A stretch of 64,000 bases of DNA, taken from the NCBI RefSeq assembly GCF_029784155.1, contig NC_073691.1, forward strand, positions 89,039,361-89,103,360, read 5' to 3'. The stretch comes from Uranotaenia lowii. Lineage: Eukaryota > Arthropoda > Insecta > Diptera > Culicidae. Shown piece after piece: positions 11,816 to 22,924 of this stretch. The number at the start of each line of letters is the position of its first letter. Positions within the stretch are counted from its first letter, which is position 1. The notes under the pieces are model-generated. The model searched no databases. It was given only the letters and a program-made list of their open reading frames with translations, and had not been told where the DNA came from. The translations under genes and the position numbers were made by a program.

Positions 11816-12152
11816 ATTCATGTTAATAATCCCAACAACCACTTTCACAGTTTCTGGTGCACAAAAAAACGCCGTTGGCTCACACTGCACCACAATGGCA
11901 AAGTCAATACACATCACTAAGCTCAAGTGTTACAATTTTGCTGAGCCAGCAAGCTCAAGAAATTTCGGCTCCTTGAGCTAACAAACTCAAAGCAAAATGC
12001 AAAACCTTGTCTCCTAGAGCCCGAAGAGGTATGAGCTTAATTTGAGCATTTATTGTTGGGCTAGAATTGGCTCCAGCTTTCTTCGCTCTCGAGCTTCAAG
12101 AGCATTGATGCTCAGCCGCTTGAGCAAGAGCATTTCAATCCCTGGAAATGAG

Positions 12153-12858
12153 TGGTTTCCTATTGACCACTAGGAGCGCTAGCAAACATTAAAAGGTACT
12201 CGAATACACATAGCTATTTCCCCATACAAAACGGTATCTTGGCTGAACAGGGAACTTTAGGGAAAGTATGTGTCAATGTAAGGATTTGGATTCTAGCGGT
12301 TTTCTTTTGCATAAGCTTTCTTGTAACTTGTTACATTACATTTACATTTAAAGGTTTACTTGTACTGTATAACTAATTTAAGCTACAGTTTGAATACAAA
12401 AAAAAATTACTTGCATATTGTTTTCATTCAACTTTTCTCGGCGGCGACCATCTTTAATCTCGTTTATATCTATGGTTATGATTTTCTTTCCATTTACACA
12501 AATTTATCCTTTGAATAATTTGAACTCCACTTCTGTTTTACCATTTTCTCTACTAATCTTTTAAAACAATGCACTTTTTCCAACTCTAATCGGTTATGAT
12601 TTTTGTTGTTGTTGTATTTATTAGCTGTTGAACCACTCGTTCTATATTTTTCCCTATATGTGTACTAATTCGGCCTCCAAGGCATTCATCGAATCACCAT
12701 TCGAAATTATCTTCTTGTTTTTTTTTTAAATATTTTCACCCACTCATAATTCTATTAATCCTGTTTTATTTTACATTGTTCAGGTCACCACTTTACTGAA
12801 TTTTACTGAAGCGGCCTTTTCGACTGACAATCCGATGTTTTTTTTTCAGATACCTATA
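12153..12858. other. Noncoding DNA up to the left inversion junction
   Basis: No gene is supported. The stretch has T-rich and A-rich runs, with a 12-nt T run near 12719. It forms the left flank of the rearrangement and lies directly between the hAT satellite palindrome and the broken BEL pol frame. Confidence 0.6.
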
Positions 12859-15643
12859 GACACAACTGTTGTGACCTTTGCCACATCGTTAATCTGCCTA
12901 CAGGAACCATACAAACTTCACGCTCTGGTAGGGCAGTTAACGGACGATGAACCAAAAAGTGTCCAGGTGTAAGAACCGTAAAATCGTTGGGATCACTACT
13001 TTGAGGTGTTAGAGGTCTTGAGTTCAGTACCGCCTCAATTTGTACTAACGCCGTTGTCATCTCGTCAACATTCAATGTTCGCAAACCAAACGTTTTCTTC
13101 AGGTGGGCTTTAAACGATTTCACCTGAGCTTCCCATAAACCTCCGAAGTTAGGTGATCTTGGAGGTATAAACTTAAACTCCACTCCATTATCTGATGCGT
13201 CCTTGATCACTGCGTTTTGAAAATCCTTCGAGCACATCAAATGTTGTATTTCTCTCAACTCATTTTTTGCTCCAACAAACGTAGTCGCATTATCGCACAT
13301 GATCAAGTCTGGTTTCGAGCGACGACCAACGAATCTTCGCAAAGTGGCAATAAACGCCTGAGTCGTTAGGTCCATAACCAACTCTAAGTGGACAGCCTTT
13401 ACCGCCAAACACACGAAAATCGCTACATAGCACTTAACAGGAGCTGCTCTTCGATTAGGGTAACTAATTTGAAACGGACCACAATAATCCACCCCTACTC
13501 GTTTAAAAACTGCTGCCTGTGTGACTCGAACTGACGGTAAATCTGACATAAGCTGTTCAGAAACTCTTGGCTTGTTCCGAAAACATGGTATACATTCATG
13601 AATCACCTTCCTGGCTAAGGAGTTCACATTTGTCAGCCAAAACCTTTGTCTTACTGACGAAATAAGCAACTGTTGTCCTGCATGAAACTGACGCAAATGA
13701 TAATCACGCACTATCGACAGTGCAAACGGATGACGATGGTCAAGAATCCAAGGATGTTTCTGTAGTTCTGACAGGCAGGCATTTGCCAACCGGCCCCCAA
13801 CTCGGATTGCACCATCTTGCAAAAACGGACTAAGTTTAGCAATCCTCGACGATTTATGAACTTGGCCATTCTTGTTCAACTCCTTGAACTCCGACTCAAA
13901 CGAATCTCGCTGCGATAGGCATACCAAAACCAAACAAGCATTTGCCAACTCATCAGACGTCAGGGGTCCAACTTTCCGAAAGTCACGATTCTTTTTTTGA
14001 CAATTGAATCGACAGCGCTGAAACCATGCTACGATACGTGTCAAACCAGTGAACGATTCTTTCAGGCCAAAAATTTCATTGGGAGTCATAACTTGCGAAA
14101 CTAGTGATGTTGTTGGCCGTTCTTCTACAACAGACGGATCGAATGCAACGTCTTTTTCAACAGTTGGAAGAGGCCAATTCTGTTGAGCAAGCGACAACCA
14201 ATGTGGACCATTAAACCAAATTTTCTCGTAACACAGCTGAGCTGGTGACATTCCGCGGGAAATTACGTCTGCAGGGTTCTCTATTCCAGCTACATGGTTC
14301 CAAACACCATTTCGAGTTATGTGCTGAATTTCCGAAACTCGATTCGCCACAAAAATTTGCCAACGAGACGGATGTGAAGCCAACCAATGCTTCACAATCA
14401 TCGAATCCGTCCAGAAGAATGCTTCCGAAATTTCCGGGAAAACTTTAGAGAACTTCTCGTACAGATGAGAAACTTGCAATGCTGAGGACAGCTCCAAACG
14501 AGGAATAGATGTTTTGCGTTTCTGACGCTTGAGATTCTCCAAAGGAGCTACGCGCGATTTGGCGGTTATCAATCTGACAAAAATCTGGCCATCTGCTGTT
14601 ACGCATCGCAAATACAAACAAGTTCCATAAGCTGCCTCCGATGCATCGCAAAATCCGTGCACTTGTACGGAAACACAATCTTTGGCAAACCCAATCCAAC
14701 GCGGAACTGTCAAAGATTCTAACGCCATCAAACTTTGCTTGTAATCTTTCCAAATTTCTTGAAACTCGTTGCTCAGCGGTTCATCCCAGTCAACCTTCAA
14801 ACGCCACAACTGTTGGATGATCAATTTAGCTTGTACCACAACAGGGCCCACGAGTCCAAGCGGGTCAAACAAACAGGCAGCGTCCGAATGTATCGATCTT
14901 TTAGTGATCACAGAGCCTGACGACCTCCATTGAGGAAAACTAAATAAAAACTTGTCAGACTCCGTGTCCCATTTCAAACCAAGTGTTTTGACGGTAGAGT
15001 CCGACTTATCGAACTCGAAAACCGATCGTTTGTCTTTTGATTCGTCCGGAATGCTTGCCAAAACCTCTTCTGAGTTCGAATTAAACTTTCTCAGATTAAA
15101 CCCAGCTGAACTAGTCAGAGTCGTTGTTTCTTTGATCAAAAGTTTCACCTCTTGTACACTGTCAGCCCCAGTTAAACAATCATCAACATTAAAATCCTCT
15201 TTGATGACTCTCGAACCAATCGGGAAACTGTCCAAACCGTCTTCTCCAAGTTGCTTCAAACATCTAGTCGCCAAATATGGAGCACTTGCAGTTCCGTAGG
15301 TTACAGTAGTCAATTCAAAGGTTTTAAGAGGATTTTCAGGTTCATCTCGCCACAAAATCCGCTGAAGTTTTTGATCCGGTTGTTGAACTTCCACCATCCT
15401 GTACATCTTCTCGATGTCCGCACAAACAGCATATCTATGCAAACGGAAGCGCAAGATGATTGACAACAAATCATTCTGCACAGTGGGACCCACCATCAAC
15501 GCGTCGTTCAACGAAACGCCGCTAGAGGTGCGACACGAGGCATCAAACACTACTCGTAGTTTTGTTGTTGTACTTTCCGGTTTCAAAACTGCAACTGGTG
15601 TGGGAGATAATAAACTGGATTTGACTCTGAAACATTTTGACAA
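12854..15643 (-). pseudogene. pol: BEL/Pao pol: RT, peptidase A17, RNase H, integrase (3' truncated)
   Basis: About 926 codons encode the replication enzymes of a BEL/Pao element. Visible features are an RT core with Val-Asp-Asp in Phe-Asn-Val-Asp-Asp near residue 150, and a peptidase A17-type region at about 230-320. An RNase H-like Asp-Ala-Ser lies near 335 and a His2-Cys2 integrase zinc segment at about 660-715. The integrase D,D,E triad is placed at Val-Asp-Tyr-Cys-Gly-Pro near 721, Cys-Asp-Asn-Ala near 783 and Gly-Leu-Trp-Glu near 838, followed by the start of a DUF5641-type tail. The last few codons are foreign because the inversion joint lies at 12859-12866. The apparent Met start at 15643 is not real: near 15597-15600 the frame is off by 2 nt from the upstream pol frame, so this copy also carries a frameshift. 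Confidence 0.92.
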
Positions 15644-15948
15644 TTATTTTCAAACAAACTATCTGTAGAAACCGATTCCAAACATTCTTTCATATGACCC
15701 ATGGTCAAATATTCATGAATAAACTCCTGATACAGTATTGTTCCGATTTTGTCAGCTCCCGATTTTGTCTACCCCCGATTTTGTCTATCCCCGATTTTGT
15801 CAGCATTTCATCCCGATTTTGTCAGCCTTTAAATTTAGTTGAAATTTTCTGCTTTTGAACTAAAATTCCCAGTCATTTAACACTGTATGTTTTTTTTGGG
15901 TTGTCCTGACCCACGTAGAGGACCACCCATTAACCACTTGGTAATTTA

Positions 15949-16112
15949 GGGACCATTCAAACATTACGTAACGCTTTCAGGGGGAGAGGGGGTATAGCAG
16001 TTTGTTAGGCTTTGTGGATTTTGCTTAGAAATTTTGAGACGATTGTGTTACGTAGGGGAAAAGGGGGATGAAAATGCTCGAAAATTGTGTTACGTCATAT
16101 TTGAACGGCCCC
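15949..16112. mobile_element. Palindromic MITE A (TTA duplication)
   Basis: The 164-bp element has ends gggaccattcaaacattacg and the inverse of ggggccgttcaaatatgacg, flanked by TTA at 15946-15948 and 16113-16115. Internal G-runs (gggggagaggggg) are typical of this palindromic insect MITE type. TTA suggests a PIF/Harbinger relation. Confidence 0.65.
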
Positions 16113-16235
16113 TTAAGGGTTGGTATTTTAAGGGTTAGGGGTGATTGAAGGTTCATAAGAGTTTTCATTGATGACGAATGGAAGGAGGTTGAAACTTGAC
16201 CACATTTTGATCACATGGTTTATGGATAGCCCTTA

Positions 16236-16397
16236 GGGATCATCCATAAACCACGTAGACTTCAGGGGGAGAGGGGGTTGGCCAAAGTCTACGATCCATA
16301 CAAATTTTCGATTTTTTTATGCACAAAAGTATACGAGGGGGAGGGGGGGGGGTCTGAAATGACCAAAAATAAGTCTACGTGGTTTATGGATAGTCCC
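16236..16397. mobile_element. Palindromic MITE B (TTA duplication)
   Basis: The 162-bp element has ends gggatcatccataaaccacg and the inverse of gggactatccataaaccacg, flanked by TTA at 16233-16235 and 16398-16400. Its flanks (about 16213-16232 and 16401-16425) are themselves ends of related copies, so several members are stacked. Confidence 0.68.
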
Positions 16398-17003
16398 TTA
16401 GGAAACTATCCACAAACCACGTGGATTTGTCGTTTTTCATAAAACTTTTTTTTTCTTTTTTAATTCAGAAAAATAAAGGACGGTTCAAAATAAAACATTT
16501 ATTTTTGTAAATCCATAAATAAGTACCATTACATACTTAAAATTAAAACGTGATCAACAAATTCAGCTGTTTTGCAATTGCATATCAATCCTGCAGCTAC
16601 GCACCAACCGTTTTTCAAATGGCATGTACACAATCCATTGTATGAAAGGTGTTTGTAAACAATCACTTAGGATTGAGTTCTTGAACAGGTCCTCCATTTT
16701 GCTATTTGCAAGACCTTTCATTTGACGCCTCAAGACCTCACACATACAGACATGTTCCGATCTCGACGAACTGAGTCGAATGGTATATGACACTTGGCCC
16801 TCCGGGCCTCGGATCGAAAGTTGTATTCCCTTCTTTGTAAGAATTTGTAAAAATAAAGAAAAGGGGTCAATATCACCCCTTATCATGGTATCGACATAAA
16901 ATATCCAAATAACAAGTAAACGGACAATCATCAAATCAAAATTGAAATTCTTTTCTAGAAAAAATGTTTTCCCGATTTTGTCAGGTACCCTGTTTTGTCA
17001 GCC

Positions 17004-19394
17004 CTAAATTCCTGATGGGGCTGACAAAATCGGAACAATACTGTATATTCTTTTCAATTCAGCATTAGCCGAAAGTCGCTTTTCGAGAGCAAAAAATCGT
17101 CTAACAGCAACACTTCTCGACTCTCCAAGCCTTTGTAAAACCTTGTGTTTTTTCGGAAGGGTTACCACAAATCTACCCTCTGAATTCCGAACTGTTGTTT
17201 GCTTGAACGTCGATTCGCATGCTGACTCTTCAAGCGACATAGCGCTGTTCATGTGGCATGATTCAAGTTCCCAGAATCTTGAAATCATTTCTTCCAAATT
17301 AACGGTCGAGCTAACAAAACAATCTGTTCGCTCCAAAAACGTTGACCTTTCAAACAAACTTGCTGGAGTTTTTCCAGAAACAACCCAGCCCAACACGGTT
17401 TCCTGAAGCGTAGGACCATCTTCCGAAAGCTTCATTTTTCCAGATCGTAGCAGATCAAAAAAGTATTCTGCTCCAATAATCATGTCGATGTGATCTGGAC
17501 TCCAAAACTCAGGATCAGCCAAAACCATATTTGACGGGATCCTGCAACGCTGCAGTGACACTTGTTTCACAGGCAGCGCACTGGTGATTTTTGGCAAAAC
17601 GTGAAATTTCATATCTTCACAAAACGAAGAAATTTTGGGTAAACGTGGAAGAATTCTTGCTTCAACAGATCTTTTTGAAGTAACAGACACGTTTCCAATT
17701 CCCTGAACTTTCAAAACGTCAGGAATCGCTCTGAACTTCAACTTTCTCACAAAATCTTTGGTCATATAACAAAATTCTGAGCAAGAATCTAGCAACGTAC
17801 GTGCAAACATGTGATTTCCAAAACTATCTTCTACTCGTATTACGGCAGTAGACATCAAAACATTCATTGAAAGCGATTCAGTACTGTTAGGTGCATGTAT
17901 TGCATTAAACGTGTGAGAGTTTTCTGTTGTTGATTGTGGTTGAGAGTGTTGAGTATGTGTCTGCATAATTGGGTAGGAGTTGGTTACATTTTGTTGTGCA
18001 AACGAGTTCGAAATTGAACCTTGACCTTGTTGATTTGATCTAACAAACATCTGATTTTGATTTTGCCCCGAAGGAACTAAACGATTGCTTTGACTAGGTT
18101 GATTATTGACTGTCGACTGGTTTTGTGAAACGGAGCCTTGACTAAACAAATTGTTGTGCAACATGGAATGATGATTTTTGTAGCACTCTCTGCAGGAACC
18201 TTTAGTACACTGATCTGCAAAATGTCCAGATCCAAAACAGTTGATGCAGAGCCGCTTCATTTTCACCACCTTAAACCGCTGAGGGATCGACATCATCTTC
18301 AATTTGTTACACGCTGTTGCCGGGTGATACGGTTTTCCACAAAACACACAATTATTTTGAAACCTCGAAGTTGTATGCACAGTAGTGCGCTGACGACGAG
18401 CTTCGTTGTCTTCCGACCTGTTAGGCACAATTGATTGCAACACCAATGCCTGATCTCGCAAAAAGTCCATGACAACCTTGTACGATGGAACTTCCTTCGA
18501 GTTATGGTGGCTCTCCCATTGTCGAAGGGTGACGGAATCCAAACGCGAACAAACCATGTACGCCAAAATCGTCGACCACCTATCCGTATCCTCACCAATT
18601 TTTCCCAACATCTGAACGTTTTTGTCAAAATCGCTGATCAAATGATTCAACGATTCACCATTTTCTCTCCTCAAGGGTTCGATAGCAAACAGGGCATCCA
18701 GATATGCCTTAACGATTAACTTCTTATTTTCGTATCTTTTTTCCAAAATGTCGCAAGCTACGTGGTAATTGTCTGATGATATTTGGATCGAGCTGATTTC
18801 TTGCAAAGCTTCTCCACTTAAAGCTGAGCGTAGATACGTAAACTTATCCACATCAGAAAGCTGTTCGTTATTGTGGATTAAACTGGTAAACATGTCCCGA
18901 AATGGAATCCAATCTCGCAATTTTCCACTAAAGTTTGGTAGCTTGATGTCCGGAAGCTTCACACGAGACATTGTTTCAGACCTTTCTGCAGAGCTAGACG
19001 AGCACAATGATTCCGATTTTTTGGGACGCAACGCTATGAGGGAAGCCTTGACACTACAATATTGCGCCTCAACCTCCAGCGTTTCCTCATCAAACTTCGC
19101 TTCCCGTTCGGCCGCAAGCATCTTTAAACGCCGCTTCTTGTCTGCTTCGGGTTCCTTGACATCAGCTTTAGAGTCTTCCAGATCTGCGTCATCCAACAAA
19201 ACTTCCAATTTTTGTCTGACCACGTAATACTTTTTCATGGCAGACTCCAGAAGACCCAAACGAACATCAATTTGGTTCTCGTGTTGATCAGCATTGTAGT
19301 CTCGAACGAACTTAGAAACTCCTTTGATGGATGCTTTCAGTTGACGCTCTTGTTTTTTCAGCAAACCCAAATCCTCCATTTTCGAACAAAACAA
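17004..19394 (-). pseudogene. gag: BEL/Pao gag and protease part, interrupted downstream
   Basis: The frame of 796 codons begins with a short coiled-coil-like, charged N-terminus. A DUF1759-type capsid region follows (about residues 145-320, entered through Pro-Asn-Phe-Ser-Gly). Next come zinc knuckles of the CX2CX4HX4C type near 350 and 383, with a further Cys/His cluster near 395. A long Gln/Asn/Ser-rich linker leads to a retroviral-type aspartic protease. At its active site near residue 535 the string reads Asp-Ser-Cys where Asp-Ser/Thr-Gly is usual, which may weaken activity. The last 12 residues and the stop come from the TA-flanked insert. In an uninterrupted element the frame would continue into pol. 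The start at 19394 gives the longest frame; Met-6 is an alternative. Confidence 0.9.
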
Positions 19395-20251
19395 ACCAAA
19401 AAACGCTGATCTTAAACCAAAAACTTCGTATCAGTATCACTCAAACTTAAAATCAGTTCACTAGAAACTTTTCAAAAATATCAGACACGTAACTGCAACT
19501 CACACTTCAAACTTTGTTTCAAACCGGCACAACTAGATAATCAGACCAAAACTGCTCAATGTTTCACAACGCGATTAAAATACGACCGAATACCAGTCAA
19601 TTGACAGAAACTATCCAAAATAATCAACGAAAGCAAAAAACTGATTAAAAATCAGTAAACCAAACGAAAATCAGAAACCAATGCAAAAGTCGGTACACAA
19701 AACCGAATTCAAACTGAAATAATAATCAGTAAACTATGTAAATCAAATCCAAACTGATTAAAAAAAATCAATTTACAAAAGAAAATCAATTAAGGTCAGG
19801 CACAATAATAGCTCAACTACCCTAATAAGCTCAAACTTTCTTATTTCGTTCAACCACAATCTTATTTATAATGGTGGTAAACAACCACAAACATGCACTG
19901 TACTTATCTGTTTTCCAATCCAGATGCCGTTCCGAACGATGTTGACCAAAAACTCCGATCGAAATCTTGAAATTATTCCAATTTCAAAACTTTTGTTCCG
20001 TATCCAAACGGCAAAATTACGTTGGGATCCACTGGACGGCGATCGTACCGTAAACCAAAACACAATGGTGCTGTTGCTTCTTTTCAGCAACTCCAAGCGA
20101 CCACTTTCAATAGGAACCTTTGTTCCACCACACAGCGTCCAAAATGCCGAACTTCACAGCGTCCAAAATGTCGACGCAAACCCAAAAACCAATCACTAAC
20201 CACCAGCACAAAATTTCCGAACAGTCCAATAGAGAAAAACCACTAATTCGA
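19395..20251 (-). other. BEL leader region between PBS and gag
   Basis: About 860 bp of A/C-rich untranslated leader in element orientation. On plus, about 22 bp with core 'cacagcgtccaaaatg' is repeated in tandem near 20134-20172. Antisense frames of up to 102 codons here show no protein-like content. Confidence 0.6.
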
Positions 20252-20269
20252 TTCGGTTCGAATGGACCA
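20252..20269 (-). promoter_or_regulatory. BEL primer-binding site
   Basis: Three bases inside the 5' LTR end, the minus strand reads TGGTCCATTCGAACCGAA. TGG complements the CCA of a tRNA, and TTCGAAC fits a T-loop. The primer tRNA was not identified. Confidence 0.65.
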
Positions 20270-20272
20270 AAA

Positions 20273-20624
20273 TGTTCTCGATCAACCCTCAAATTAAACC
20301 TTGTGGACTGTAAAACACTAATCACTTGGAGGGGATCGGTCACACTTCACTTCGATAGCACTTATTCTCCTTTCCGACCGTGGGGGAAGGTTTTATTTTG
20401 CCCGGACTTGGGGTTTCGGATTGGTTAAAAACGCGTCGACACTGCTGTTGGTTGGTAGGTAAACTAAACTGTATTCAATTATGTTCTTTGTTTACGTCTC
20501 TCCCAAACACAGCATAAAGAGAGACGGTGAATTGGTGAGCGGTGAGTTCGTGAGTGACTCCGCTCATGATTTGACATTTCACTAGGGGTGCGCAAAAAAT
20601 TAAACTTATTATCATTATCAAACA
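20273..20624 (-). repeat. BEL 5' LTR (352 bp)
   Basis: It starts TGTTTGATAATG and ends GATCGAGAACA in element orientation, with TG...CA borders. Its mate is 42394-42745; I found no difference on reading them side by side. The outer flank is ggctc, matching the base run after the 3' LTR. An AATAAA-type string (caaaataaaacc) lies in its second half. Confidence 0.93.
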
Positions 20625-21157
20625 GAGCCTTCGAAAGAAAAATAAATGATTGATTTAAAAAAAACTTATTTTGAGAAAATATATTTTTAATTTGATGTGT
20701 TCGGCCATTTGCCATATATTTATCTAAAATTTATATTTTTTTCAATCGTAAAAGTATTTAAATAAAAATTCTTAAAATCTGAAAAATTACCAAACTATGA
20801 AGAATCGTTTTATATCAATAAATCAAGAACGATATAAGAAAGTCCTAAAATAAGATTTTATTTAAAAAAAATCAAAAATTTAAATGTAATTTTTAAATTT
20901 AAATTGTCTAATCAGTTTCGGTATCTTTAATTCAGAAAAAATATGGGCTTTGGAGATGCATTCTGTAAAAATCGGGGCTTGCAATAAACCAAGGAATGGA
21001 AATGTAGTATTAGATGTAGGCAACAAAAATCGAATCAGTTTAGGTGGACATCTGGGGAAGGGGGGTAGGGGTTGCCAAATATCCACACTTGTGCACGGAG
21101 AGGGAGAAGGGGATAAAATCTCATTTTTTGTCCACGTGGTATCTGAACGGTCCCAAA

Positions 21158-22924
21158 CATGGCCGTAGGAACGGGGGGGGGGGGGGTTTTGGGGGTTAAA
21201 CCCCCCCCATGAGGATCCAAAACAGCAAGCGAGGTATTCCACTCAACACTCAAAATTTTAAATTCAGAACATAGTTATGATAATAAAGCAATGTTAATCA
21301 AGAATAACAAACTAGATTCAAAACTAATGCAAAAATCTCAAAAATCCATCCCAAGTCCAAAATTTTGAAACACTTTTTCAGAATTTCCTCGCTTGTTCAT
21401 CGAAATTCTGGTCTGGATATAAAATTTTGAATATAGTTAAACTCATTTCGGAGGTTCTGATTCCAAAATTTCAAAATTCTATTTTTGTATTTCGGATTCT
21501 GTAACCACTTCAGCATTCTTGATTTCAGTTCGAAAAATCATAAAAAATTAGAAATGAAAAGCTGCTTTGAAATCCATGAAATCCATCCATCAAATTTAAA
21601 TACTGTTTTTTGAGATCATATGAATTTTCTATATTTTGATAATAATTTCCTCGGTATCGATTTTCGACTGTTAATAAGTTTTTTGAGAGTAAATTTTTCG
21701 GCTATCAGTCAACTTAAATAGCAAAGACGACTATTTATTTAAGATCCACATCGGATCGAAACGTTGGATCTTAAATAAATAGTCGTCTTTGCTATTTAAG
21801 CTGAATGAGGGCTCTAAAACTTAGCTCATAAAATTCTGATCTGAAATAAAATTCGGAAATTACATTGTTTTTGTACATTGCAGAAATCGTATGGAAATTC
21901 GGAGACAGATTCAAGGCACAATTTTTGAATTCTGGTTCAGAATTTAGATTCAGAATGCAGATTCAAAATTCAGGAAAAGGTTCAATTTGTAATACGGAAT
22001 AGTGTAAATAAATACGAAACATCTCGCTTTTCGCTTGCCAACAGTGTGCCACACTTCGTAGTATAACCCGAATGAACTGAATTTGAGTGTTTAACTTCAT
22101 TTAACAAAACTGGACTCAACATTTATCCTAACTTAAAAATGCTAAATTTGTAAAATTTAGTCCAGAGGTTTCTGAGATATAGAATGCCAAATTTCGGTGT
22201 TTCGGTGTTTCTCTTCATAGATTTCTTTGCGGTCATTAATGAGTTCAGATTGTGTGTCAATTCAATTTGCAGATTTCAATTTCTTAAACAAAATTTGCTT
22301 GTAAACACAATTCAATTTAAAATCACAAATATAGGGGAGAATTTGATTTCTTTGTTTTATCAGAAAAACCCGATTTTTTTTGAATCATCCACAGGATTTT
22401 CATTATGGAATTGATTCTTTATGATAAATATTTGCTGTTAAAAAACATCTTCATCCAAAAAATCTGCACAAAATTTCATATTTTCCAGTGTATTATTTAA
22501 CATTATTAAGTTCACCAAAACTCAAGCATTTAATTTCAGAAATCAATAAACCAAATTCTGCTCATTTAATTTAGATAAGAGAGAGAGATAAAGTATATTG
22601 ATTTGAGTATTTGATATTTTAAAAGCAAAGAAAAAAGGTCCTGAAAAAAGGTTATTTTATGCCCAAATCGACTAAGTTTGATCTACTAGGCTCTTAAACA
22701 AATTCAAAGATTTTAACCATCAATGAAAGCGAATTTTGCTCACTTTTTAGTACTTGAGTACTTAAAAAGTACTTAAGTACTAAAAGGTTAAATACAAAGT
22801 ACTTAAAAATAAATAATCACAAAGTTAAAAACATAATTTGTTTTTTTTGTATTCGTGAATAGTGGGGCAAAAAATCATAGGTCCCCAAAACCCCCCCCAT
22901 GAGTCGGTTCTTCCTACGGCCCTG
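21158..22924. mobile_element. Second hAT-like element nested in the first
   Basis: The ends are CATGGCCGTAGGAA and the inverse of CAGGGCCGTAGGAA, followed in both cases by G-rich stretches and TTTTGGGG. A perfect 8-bp duplication, gtcccaaa, flanks it (21150-21157 and 22925-22932). The 1,767-bp interior is AT-rich, with no transposase and no frame worth calling. It contains the 36-bp stem-loop at 21713-21800 and a near-perfect AGTACT palindrome at 22748-22782. Confidence 0.82.
21713..21800. repeat. Perfect 36-bp inverted repeat with 16-nt loop
   Basis: Arms 21713-21748 and 21765-21800 are exact reverse complements (arm start cttaaatagcaaagacgact). The loop is 21749-21764. The arms are longer and more perfect than a typical pre-miRNA stem, and the repeat is too internal to be an element's TIR. 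Confidence 0.9.

Larger units (their letters stand above)
6997..12144. mobile_element. hAT-like non-autonomous element built from inverted satellite arrays
   Basis: The element starts CAGGGATTGAAAATGA and ends as the inverse of CAGGGATTGAAATGC. It is flanked by a perfect 8-bp duplication, gaaatgag, at 6989-6996 and 12145-12152. A CAGGG tip with an 8-bp duplication is the hAT signature. The subterminal regions (6997-7280 and about 11860-12144) are long imperfect inverted repeats rich in 'gagct/agctc' and both contain a 'gagccaacg...tttttgtgca' block. Inside them lie two inverted arrays of a 123-bp satellite around a 0.5-kb centre. There is no transposase. A separate TA-flanked element has inserted in the left arm. 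Confidence 0.85.
15733..17043. mobile_element. 1.3-kb TA-flanked TIR element inserted in BEL gag-pol
   Basis: A perfect inverted repeat of 23 bp (beginning CAGTATTGTTCCGATTTT) bounds the insert, with TA on both sides (15731-15732 and 17044-17045). Removing the insert plus one TA rejoins the BEL reading frame without a stop at the seam. Near the left end the unit 'ccgattttgtc' is repeated about five times. A 123-codon minus-strand frame (16563-16934) shows no transposase motif, so the element appears non-autonomous. The CAGT tip and TA duplication fit the Tc1/mariner superfamily. Two TTA-flanked MITEs are nested inside. Confidence 0.88.
12859..20624 (-). mobile_element. BEL/Pao LTR retrotransposon, 5' LTR through most of pol
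   Basis: In element order it runs from high to low coordinates: 5' LTR, primer-binding site, leader, gag with protease, then RT, RNase H and integrase. It is cut at 12859-12866, and the remaining pol end, 3' UTR and 3' LTR are at 41494-42745. Without the 1.3-kb insert the whole element would be about 7.7 kb, a normal BEL size. It lies inside a hAT element. Confidence 0.93.

Noticed and set aside
14245..15463. Plus-strand open frames of 60-115 codons in the BEL region
   Set aside because: They are antisense shadows of the pol frame.
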